Below are positions 47,201 through 58,700 of a stretch of DNA of 64,000 nt, one piece after another (within the stretch, counting starts at the first letter, position 1; each line of letters opens with the position of its first letter). The translations under genes and the position numbers were made by a program. The stretch is taken from assembly GCA_023213315.1 (NCBI GenBank), contig JAKCPI010012726.1, forward strand, positions 42,653 to 106,652, in the 5' to 3' direction. Origin of the DNA: Euborellia annulipes (lineage: Eukaryota > Arthropoda > Insecta > Dermaptera > Anisolabididae). The notes under the pieces were generated by a model. It saw only the letters and a program-made list of their open reading frames with translations, did not search any database and had not been told where the DNA came from.

Positions 47201-50200
47201 GACATTCACTTATTCATTCTGGTAAAAAAGAATTTTCCTGTGAAATTTGTGGACATCAATTTAAACGCAAAGATGAAATCACGAATCATTTACTTGTTCA
47301 TTCTGGTAAAAAAGAATTTTCCTGTCATATTTGTTCAAAACAATTTAGACGCAAAGATGATATCAAGAATCATTTACATGTTCATTCGGCCAAAAGAAAA
47401 TTTACATGTGATATTTGTTCAAAACAATTTAAAAAAAAAGGTGATATCAGAAATCACTTAGTTATTCATTCTCGCGAAAAAGAATTTACACGTAAAGGTG
47501 GAATTCCTTTGCAACGACTGAAACGGCTAGAGCCGCGCAGTTGCAGAAGCTCGACCAAAGCAGCGCGTCTTGAGACGCTTGGTTGAATTCCTATAAAGCT
47601 TGGATTGCTTGACGACTTGATTTTTAAATATTTTTTTTTCCTGGCAAATGGCAGCGCGTTACAGTTATGACTCCTGCGAGTCTGACTGGTCATGGTAGCA
47701 GTGATAGTGTCGTTTCAGTCGCGTCTAGGGTTTGGACTCCGGTGGAAACCGAAACCGGTAAACCGGTTTTTTGGCTTATTTTCAAAAACCGAGAAACCGA
47801 GTTTTTCCCGAAAAACCGAATTCGGTTTTTTTTTAAATTTTTTCTTCAGTAATACTTGTATTCAAATTATAAATTAGCCCGTGACCCATGGCTCAGAGAG
47901 AAGACATTGGCTATCTAGTGGCTTGGAGTTTCGGATTCGTTTCCCTGCCCAAGCAAGTAAAAATTTATTTTATTTTAATTGGCTATCAATCATTTGAAAT
48001 AAATAGGGATGGGGTCTAAATGGCCTTAGATGCCGAAAAAGACCTTAAACAAATTTAAAAAAAATTATAAATTATTTATATTTTATAATGATGAAGGAAG
48101 AGAGGATGTCAGCCAAAAAAGGAGCCTCTTTCGAATAAAAATCTCCAATTAGAAGACGTTTTGGGTTTAATTAGATAAACGTTTCGTTTTTATTCGATAG
48201 AGGCTCCTTTTTTGGCTGACATCCTCTCTTCCTTCATCATTCTAATCGCTGAACAGCCACTTCGATTATCAACTTATTTATATTTTTTTCCCCTTTTTTC
48301 CAACACTTAAATAATCTATATATAATAATAGCAGAGTGTCTGCCTGTCTATCCATCCGTCAGTCTCGCTCTGTTTGACCAACTTGCCGTTGGAATGACGA
48401 AATTTCGCAGTCTTATAGAGGACGTTATGGAGAGTCTAGGAAAAAATACTCGGGTCCCTAAATTCCTAAAATTTTTTGAGTTATTAATTCCTAAAGTTAC
48501 GATTTCTCACATAGGAAATGTATAGAGAAGTATTTATATAGTTTTTTGGATTTTTTGGATTCTATGAATATAAACAAGGATCTTTTTCCGTACCAAGCCA
48601 TAAAATATTTCTAAAATATGTTGTATACCAAATAATTTAACTTCCAAAATGGTAGTGCGTTCTAAATACTGTAGATTCAGATGTTGAAAAAAAACCGGTT
48701 TAAAACCGGTTTACCGGTTTTCCGCTTTGTAAAAAACCGAAAAACCGGTTTTCAAAATTTTCCGGTTTTTTCCAAACCCTAGTCGCGTCGTTACAGACGC
48801 GCCATAGGAATGAGTTCCATTCATTTATTTAATTAAACGCTACAGACGCGCGTCTCTAGCCGCTTCAGTCGTTGCAAAAGAATTCCACCTTATGATCAAT
48901 AGAAATAAAATGAATAGAAAATATCTGAAATAATTTAATGTTTATCTCTATATTTTACTTGATATTATTTCACTTTATAATTTTTGATTTTTAATTCAAT
49001 AACATAGAAAATAAGGAGTTTTGCTTTTATTTTGTTTTAATATTGTATTTGTATCAGGGGCGTATATAAAGGGAGGGGGCGAGGGGGCCCGGGCCCCCTC
49101 GCCCCCGAAATTTCCTAAATGCATATAGTCCTATAGGGATATAGAGACAATAATGGGTCTCGCCCCCCCCCCCCCCCCGAAATGATTGCTCGGCCCCGCA
49201 ACACGAAAATCCCAGGTTCCGCAAAAGAGTGAAATGTTCCGCGGATTGCACATGAAAAAATTAAGGTTCCGCGGGTGGGAAAAATTTTGGCTCTCAAAAA
49301 AAAAGGCAAAATATTTTTCCGGCCGGGAAAAATTTTTGGTTCCGCGAACGGCACATGGAAAAAATTTGGGTTCCGCGAAAAACAAAATTTTTCGCAGAAA
49401 AATTTTTGAGAAACAGGCCCCCTCCGAAAAAAATTTCTATATACGCCCCTGATTTGTATGCTTGATTTTTATATGTTTATTATTATATATATATTTTTAG
49501 CCCAATGGCTTCCGGTCAAACGGGCAAAAAAAAAAAAAAAATAAGGAACTGGCAGCCAAAAAAATAGAACTTCATTTATCCTTCATTAGGATAGTTGACT
49601 GATATCTACACCCATCTTATCTCTTGGTCTTAAGTTTTTGAGATATTTTGATCAGAGTAAGACGAATCATTTGCGTCTAAACGTGTATTTCGATCAAAAT
49701 TCCAAAATCAAATTTTTGATTTTTGCAAAGATTTTTAAAATATATTTAAAATTTCTCCGCAACATGAAAATGCACTAAAGCGATTTCATGATTATTTGTT
49801 GTTGATATGATTTCTTATCATTTTGAAGCGTTTTGAACTTGGACTGTTTATTGTAACGACTTGATATCGCCTGCTGAGAATGCTGAGCGAAAGTCCGAAA
49901 TTGAACAATTCGAGAAAAGGCATTTGAAAGTATTATAAATAGCCGGGCAACAAATGAATAGGCCAGAATTAATAGCAAAGAATGTAAATATCTTTTCGCC
50001 TCTTTAGCACTCATAAGAAATGACGTTTTAACTTCGTTTGGTAGGCTTAACTCAAAAATTGAATTTTCGGTCTTTCGCCACTCAACAGGCGATATAATTC
50101 CGAGTGCTTTTCTTTGGTAGCCAGTCTCTTCCATATATTTATTCATCTATTAGTTATTTTAATTTTATTTGTGAGGTATTACTTTAGAAAATAAGATATT

Positions 50201-50402
50201 GATATGTCCTCTTGTCATGAAATCTTATCAATTTGTTAGAATTTAATTTAATAAAATTCATTCATTTTATTATAAAGACAATTTTTTTTTCTGAATACAC
50301 CATACAGAAAGAAAAGCAAATTACAGTTACAATATTCTTTTTCAGTTTTTCAGCCTCAAGGTATCTACGTACATTCGATTGACAACATCTTTCCAATTAG
50401 AC

Positions 50403-50458
<56 letters not shown>

Positions 50459-53400
50459 GGGCCTTATTCGGTTTCAGAGTTAGAAATATCAGGAAATCGA
50501 TCCTCTTTACAGGATTCTGTCGATCTTGTCATAATTAGCATTAGCTTCCTTTTTCCTTAAGATAAGACTTGTTTATGAATACGGGCAGAGTCTTTTCATT
50601 TCGAAATTTGCTTTAGGCCAGCGGTTTCCAACCCGTGGGCCCGCCAGGCTATATATATATATGTCGTAGACAGATCGTGAACTGCAGCCAGATCGTGTAA
50701 TGGTCAAACAGTTACATGATCTGGCTAAAAATTTTAGACAGTTCATGAAATGCAATTGGGCCTTAGACAGATCGTGTAATGCTCGAGAATTACATGAAAT
50801 GTCTAAGTTTTTTAGGCAGTTCATGAAATGCCTAACAGCTGTTTTGCCGATCGTGCAATATCTGGGAACAATGAATTACTGAAAAGGAGACAAGATAAAA
50901 TATTAATTAAAGTAGCTACTTTTATTTATCATTTATTTACAAAGCTTAAAACATAAAATCTTTCGTCCTTTATTTAATTTTTTAATGTATTATTTAATTA
51001 AATTTTTATTTATTAACGCAGGGTAAACTTGAGTGACATCGGCTATTATACAAAACGTTAGCTTTTTTGCACGAACTTTCTTTTAGTAGTGCATTGCACG
51101 TCAGAAGCTCTGCACGAGCATTGAAAAAAGCCTTGCCCTCCACTGGAATTTTTAACAGCTTCTCTCAGAGAAAGGAGTTTGTTTAAGTCTATTTCATCAC
51201 TCGTAAAGAACTGAGAGCCAGCTGGAACAAGATTTTCGGGCCGGAACCACCCTTTTACGATTCCATTTCCGACCCCCACCTGATTTACTTCTTCTTTTTG
51301 GTCTGTGATGACACATACAATGTTCTGGGCAGGGTTACCACGCGACCTACTTTCGGTAGGACAGTCCTACAATCACAATGAATGTCCTACGTCCTACAAT
51401 GAAGCCTAATGTGTCCTACTTTGAAAATAAAATATCAAGTTGGTTTTTAGAAGTCTGTATAATCGATTTCTAAACGCCCGGATATGATTTTATGAACACA
51501 ATAACATAACATTAATTTATCAACCCAACAAAAAAATTTGCATTTTACTACAAACTTCCACTTTTCGCCACTGCAGTAAGCGCTAGTATCGCTCCGTTTG
51601 GATTTGAACTTTTAGGTGGATAAAGCTTCTATTTGCACTGTTTTTTTTATTGAATTTGAAACAAATTTTTTCAGATTTGAATTGTAAGTTCATTATGTTT
51701 TCAAATATATTATTAGGTCGTTGCAAATGAAATGATTGTATTGTATTTATTAACGAACATTTAAAACATCTTCTTTAAAATGCGCGAAGAGTGATGAAAA
51801 ATATAAGTTCAGACATTGAATGTAGTCATTAAATAAATAACTTACAATAAATTAGCATTATCATCACCTAAAAAATTTATATATATATATGCCCATTTCC
51901 TATTGTCCTACATTGAGCATTTTAATATGTGGCAACCCTGGTTCTGGGGATCATTGGGGCCACGATCAACCTTTGGTACTGAAAGAAGTACGCAATCACC
52001 AATTTTATACTGAGGGATCTTTTTTTTAGTAGAGGCCGCTGCGACCATTTTCACCTTAGAGTCAGCACTCTGTTGTTGAATAGAAGCCTCTTTATGACAC
52101 AAATTACAAAAAGCGCTGTTTACTGAGTATCTTGCTTTGTAAATAAATGATAAATAAAAGTAGCTACTTTAATTAATATTTTATCTTTTTCAGTTGTTTC
52201 CTTTTCAGTAATTCAATGTTCCCAGATATTGCACGATCGGCAAAACAGCTGTTAGGCAGTTCATGAACTGCCTAAAAAATTTAGACATTTCATGTAATTC
52301 TCGAGCATTACACGATCTGTCTAAGGCCCAATTGCATTTCATGAACTGTCTAAAATTTTTAGCCAGATCATGTAACTGTTTGACCATTACACGATCTGGC
52401 TGCAGTTCATGAAATGCCTAGACAGTTCATGTACTGTCTAATTTCACCATCTGTCTACGACATATATAAGACACTGGGCCGCCCTCGGGGCTTGGTGTAG
52501 AGGTTAGCGTGCTAACCTCGTATACCAAACGTCGCGGGTTCGGACCCCAGGCAGTCCGATGATTTTATTTAAGCCATTTGGATACCAAATGGCTTAAATA
52601 AGAATGCCTGGACCCCAATATAGATAATATTCATAAATAACGGTTATCGTAAAAGTCTTATATGGCCTAAGTTGCCAAAAAGATTGTGTGAATGTGTGTG
52701 TGAATCAGAAAAAAGTGTGAATGTTTAAAAAAAAAAAAGACACTGGGCCCTTTTAACAAAAGACTCTTGATTAGCTGAAAATGGTTCAATAAATTTGGAA
52801 AGGAGTTAAATTTATTCAATAGAGGCTTCTTTCCTCTGCATCTCAACTGATCAGCTTTACGATTTGTTTCTTGTATTGTGCAACATGGGAAATAAATATT
52901 CCACCAAATTTTCATTGTTTTTTTTTTTTTTTTTAAACATTCACACTTTTTTCTCATTCACACTTCCAATTACACACACATTCACACAGTCTAAAAGACA
53001 ACTTAGGCAACTTAGGCCATTTAAGACTTTTGACGATAACCGTTATGAATATATATTATTTAGGATCCAGGCATTCTTATTTAAGTCATTTGGTATCCAA
53101 ATGGCTTAAATAAAATCATCGGACTGCCTGGGGTCCGAACCCGCGTCGTTTGGTATACGAGGTTAGCACGCTAACCTCTACTCCAAGCCCCGAGGGCAAA
53201 ATTTTTATTGTTCTCTTGCCACATAAGAGGTTTCTTTAGAAGGGGTTCACAAGGAGAATGAACGTTTTTCTTTCTTTAGGCAGATTAAAAATAAAATTAT
53301 ATTTGGATACCTTTTACAAAACGAAGCCATTTAGGAAGAAGATTATCAGCTCGGCTTTTGATCATCACTTTACGAGAATAAAGAGCAACGCCAGCATCCG

Positions 53401-55687
53401 TTTCTCTACTCATCTCGAACAATCCTGAAATAATAATATTTTGTTACAATGTTAAAATAATAAGATTATCGTTACAAAATGGAAAAAAAGAAAAGAAACA
53501 TTTTGTGACCTGGTTTGCCTTCAGGAAAGTAAAGCAACGCCCGGATGTTGAGAGGCGCATCGGTTTTATAATGCAAAGTATAGCGGGGTGTATCGTAGCT
53601 TCCTCCTACAAAACGGTAAAATTCATCGTGCTGTTGTTGAGTCACTTCCTTCGGGTCCATTAACCAAAGGGGCTAGAACAAACAAAAACAACAAAAGATT
53701 AATAAAAAGAAAATCCCCAATAATTTCGTCCTCTGAGGGGCTATAAGCTAAAAGATTTTAATATAATTTATAAGCACTTTCAGTGCCCCCGGGCCTTGAT
53801 GTAGTGGCTAGCGTGGAGGCCATTTGTACCAAGGGTCGCGGGTTCGTATCCCATCCCATGTGAAAATTTTTATCTTGCATACAAGATGTATAAAAAGCAA
53901 ATTCTTTTATTGTTATATTGGTAAAAAATAATAAAGAGAAATTCAGCAAGGTTTTTTCTTTTTTATTAATTTCAGCACTCACGCTGACGTTTCGATCCCA
54001 GTAGGGGTCATCTTCAGAGCATGGAAGCTAGTCATAATATATGAGTAGAATTTCTCTTGTACTCGAATCTCATGACAATATACATAATATATATAGTAAT
54101 TGCAAGTCGAATACAATTTATACAAACAATATATACAGCGATTATTGCTCAGAGACCAGATTCAGTTGCTCTGAAGATGACCCCTACCAGGATCGAAAAG
54201 TCAGCGTGAGTGCTATGATTAATAAAAAAGAAAAACCATAGCTGCATTTATTTCTCTTTATTATTTTTTACCAATATAATTAAACACACAGCTATAAACC
54301 ACTTTGAAATCTTTTATTGTTGGCTTCGAACGATATTGCCACCAATCCAACTTCATCCATCAGTAACTTTCCCTATATTTGTTTTAACTTGTGCCTTTTT
54401 TAAGGAAAAAATATCATTAAAAACCCTCAAAACTAAAAGTACAGGTTGCGGCGCTGGAACTTCTTTATACTTTTTATATTTGATATATCATTAAATTTTT
54501 TTTTTCATTGCTTTTTGAAAATGATATCTTGAAGGAGGCCACCTGCTTAAAACATAGAAAGAGTAGAAATCTGAAGTTTTGGATCAATTTGGCCAGCATT
54601 TCGGTGTCGGTCTTGGCGATAGCATCACAAATATCGTTCTTCAGCTAACCCAGAGTTTTTGAACGATTGGTATACATCAAGAATATGGGGTATACCCCTA
54701 AAAAAAATCACAGGGTGATAAATCTGGCGAGCGCGCTGACCACTCTCAAAACCCGGAATAATTTAGAGTGGCCAACGCAACGGCTCGCCAGATTTATCAC
54801 CCTATGATTTTTTTATGCGTATATCTCATACCATTGATCCAAAACTTCAGATTTCGGCTCTCCTAATATTTTGGGCAGGAAGGTTCAAGATATTTATTTT
54901 CAAAAATCAATGAAAAAAAAATTTCAATGTACCAATATGTATATATACATTATATATCAGGGACGTATATAAGGGGGGGGGGGGGCTAGAGGGGGCACAG
55001 CCAACAAATAGAGAGAAAAACTAAATAGTAATTGGACAGGCGAATTCCCGTCGAAATCGTTCGCTTACATTGCTCTTTTTGTTTTGCTTTTGAACTTTAA
55101 ATATATTTTTCCAGCGAATTCAATAACCTCCTCTATTTCAGGCCTATCCTAAAGATAAAGTTGATGATGCGAGAAGGTGGAACGGGGATTCTCTATCTCT
55201 ATGGGCAATATCGGTAATCGACGGTAGAAACAGCCCGAGTAGGATATTGTAAAAGGAGCAGGAGGTTTACTCGATTTTGTTGCAGATAGCGGTGCAGAGA
55301 AGAAATAATTTACGATAAATTATATCGAGGATTTTAATGACAAGACGAGTGTGATTGCAATTTAACAGTTTCGGTCCGAAAAGACCATCATCAGGCCTGC
55401 GAAAGATTACAGAAAAAGTGAGTCAGCACACAGCAAAACAAAAAATTAATCACATTACCAATTTACATTTTCAAGAACATTCCTTTAAATTCTAGTTTAT
55501 TCAAATGCAGCTAAAAGATATTTTTATTTTTTATTGTACATCAGGAAGATATTTATTTTATTTTTTATTTATTTGTTAAATGCATTTGTAAGCCTTTAAA
55601 AACGAGAAACAAATTAAATTATGTTTAATTTACAGTGCAAAAAAAAGTCATTTTTATATATATAATTACCTAAATCCTTAAGTTTCA

Positions 55688-55723
<36 letters not shown>

Positions 55724-58700
55724 ACATATAAAAGCCAATTTATAAAAGGAAGAGTGACGTGGGAGACGTTTGCTAGCGAATTAAACATAATTTAATTTGT
55801 TTCTCGTTTTTAAAGGCTTACAAATGCATTTAACAAATAAATAAAAAATAAAATAAATATCTTCCTGATGTACAATAAAAAATAAAAATATCTTTTACCT
55901 GTATTTGAACAAACTAGAATTTAAAGGAATGTTCTTGAAAATGTAAATTGGTGATGTGATTAATTTTTTGTATTGCTGTGTGCTGACTCACTTTTTCTGT
56001 AATCTTTCGCAGGCCTGATGATGGTCTTTTCGGACCGAAACTGTTAAATTGCAATCACAGTCGTCTTGTCATTAAAATCCTCGATATAATTTATCGTAAA
56101 TTATTTCTTCTCTGCACCGCCATTTGCAACAGAATCGAGTAATCCTCCTGCTTCTTTTACAATATCTGCAATTATGTATATATGGGCCTACACAGATTGG
56201 CTCCTCATTAATTTCTTCCATTTTGCGCCGACATTGAGCGTGCAAAGAGAAAGAGATTGAGAGCAGCACATGATATATTAATTATCATAGAAGAGATGCC
56301 TAATTAAATTTGTTTGTTCTTATCCATTTCTTACTTGAATTGTATTCACTTGTTCGCCGTTCAAGAAAATTGGACTTCCCACAAAGTTACTGTATTTTTG
56401 AATTATTCCTAAAAAAAAAAAAAAAAGAAAAATTGATTAATCAATGTTCCATTGAAAAAGTGATGTGTTAAAAAAAAAAAAGAATAATAAATACCTTTAA
56501 TAGTATCGTCAGAACTAAACTCTCGGCATTCTTTCTTTAGCTGAACTACAATTTTAGTCCCTGTTTGAACATCATCTGCCTCCGAAATCTCATAGGAACC
56601 GGACCTGGAAAATCATTTATTGTTTTTACTCTTATGTTGACGATATACTGATGTTTAACAAGAATGTGACTGTTTCTCATTGGTGAGGTTAAACAACCCG
56701 GGAATCGAACCCAGGATCTCCTGCCTTTCCGGGGCATAGGCGTGCTGTCAATTGCACCAGGCCACAGAAACCTCGACTACACCAATAAAACTTTTAAAAT
56801 TTTAATATAAATATAAATAAAAATTAAATAAATAAATAAATATAAATAAATTAAATATATATCTATGACTAGTTAAGGTATTTTGAATACTATTATTATA
56901 GATCTCGAAAAATATTTAAAAGATATCAGTTGGAAGCAGTGTACACTGACTATACAAAGGCTTTTGATAAAATAAATCATAATATAACAGAATAATTTTT
57001 AATTCAAATGCGAAAAAGGTAGATGCAATATTAAGTTCCACCCAGTGGCGTATTCAGGGGGGGGGGGGCCAGGGGGCCGGGCCCCCCCCCCAAAGCCTTC
57101 TCCAAAACAAAAAAATACCTATTGTTTTCCCTAATGATTTTTTTTTTTTTTAATAATTATTTTATTAACTCTCATAAATTCTAAAATCTAACAAAAAACT
57201 TATAAATAATTGAAAAATTCTCTAATATTTACGAATTTTGTATTAAAATTATTTTTTATTTCAAGAAAAAAAAATTTTTTTTTTGTTTTTTTATTTATAA
57301 ATATTATATTATCTAAAAAAAATTTCTCCATTTTAAGTTTCTTGGAGAAGGGGGGGGGGGGGTTCATAAAACTTTTGGGCCCCCTCCCCAAGCAGAAATC
57401 CTGGCTACGCTACTGGTCCCACCCATGCGTTTTCTACTTGTGATTAATTCATTGTTTTTATAAAAGAAAATGAAAATCTTTATTAGAAATTTTCTAGCTT
57501 TGAACCATGAAAGTTTCCATTAAAAAATATAAAATATTTTTTTAAAAACAATGAAATAATCACAAGTAGAAAACGCATGGGTGGGACTTAATATTGTCTC
57601 TCACTGAACCACCGGGATGGCCTGGCCCAAAAAATGATATATATATAATTTTTAATCATAATATTCTTTTGAAAAGTTGCCCAATTTTGGAAATACAGAA
57701 ATGGTTTATGCAATAGAAGTCAATATGTTGTTATGGGCTTGCGAGACCAAAGGTCAAAAATCCCAAAAGAATTGGCCTGAGCAAAATTGTTTAATTTGGA
57801 AATTATATTTTTGGTCTATTCAGCTAAATTATATAAAGTAAGATTGCAATTGAACATGAAAAACACGTCCAACCTAACTCTTTCGCCGACTGATGGATCT
57901 TGGTCTCGCATAGATACGAATCGACGACCCGGAGGCCGGGCCGTTTACCCGCAAACCTGGAGCTCGTCAATCACAACTTTGGGACCCGTCGCTGTACAAT
58001 ATTACATTTTGAATAAAATCACTAAACGTCTCTTATGAATAACCTAAAAACTCCCTCCCTCGCTAACGGCCAGCGAACCAGCGACGACAACGGACATCCC
58101 GGAGGACGACAGCAACGCACTGTACAACAATGTTTTTGCTCTTTTATCCGGGGTGCCAGAGGGATCCTCACATGGGACTTTTAGGCCTATTATTTAATAT
58201 TTTTCTCAACGATGTTTCTTCATGTTTTAAACTTGGCAAAATTTTTAATGTAAAGAGACGAATTGAAAATATATGCTGCCTTAAAAAGTGTAGAGGATTG
58301 TACTGCTCAATTATTGCTATTTTTACTTTTTCTTATTTATGTTAATTTCAGAATTGAAAATAAAAATTGTGTTGCCTGCCATTTGAGCTCTACAAAATGC
58401 CTTCACTAAGGAGGAGTGAGCAAATCATTTAAAATAAACTAACATCAAAATTTTATTTTTTCTAATAAAGTAATTCGGTCCTTATGAAGTCGAAAGGAAT
58501 GTAAGAGTAATCAATTTTTATTTTTTTTTTTGCAGTAGACAGACATTTCGAGGCCAATCCATGACAATATGACTATCCTGATGAAGAGAGCGACCTGCCC
58601 TCGAAACGTCGAGAGTAAAATATATAAAATTTTTATTTCTATTTCCTCCTCGTTTTCACAATTTCTGAAACAAATATCCCTATTTTGTTACGGAGTCGGC

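Larger units (their letters stand above)
47726..48781. mobile_element. hAT element (TAGGGTTTGGA family) nested in the TIR element
   Basis: 1056 bp from TAGGGTTTGGA to TCCAAACCCTA, perfect octamers GTCGCGTC on both sides (47718-47725, 48782-48789). Subterminal regions are rich in AACCGGTTT and CCGAAA units. Inside lie a SINE-like piece (47885-48055), a foldback (48105-48245) and a Helitron 5' half (48313-48590). Confidence 0.88.
47497..48892. mobile_element. TIR transposon interrupting the zinc-finger gene
   Basis: Ends AAGGTGGAATTCCTTTGC and GCAAAAGAATTCCACCTT are inverted over about 45 bp, continuing through CGACTGAA-CGGCTAGAG-CGCG. Without its own insertion (47726-48781) it is about 340 bp, so a MITE. 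No unambiguous target duplication; the superfamily is unresolved. Confidence 0.7.
50662..52462 (-). mobile_element. Ginger-like integrase transposon remnant
   Basis: 1801 bp with TIRs of about 290 bp, ends TGTCGTAGACAGAT and ATCTGTCTACGACA, flanked by TATA on each side. TGT...ACA ends and a four-base duplication agree with Ginger elements. The TIRs are built of variants of GACAGTTCATGAAATGCCTA and GACAGATCGTGTAATG. On the minus strand two coding scraps survive around a hAT insertion. Confidence 0.55.

Noticed and set aside
50573..50882. Paired 60-codon frames rich in [16 protein letters not shown]
   Set aside because: They are translations of the TIR subrepeats and appear identically in both TIRs; not genes.
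56640..56770. Functional tRNA gene
   Set aside because: The B-box and T-arm are good, but the acceptor stem and anticodon arm do not fold and the sequence recurs with a non-tRNA body, so it is a SINE.
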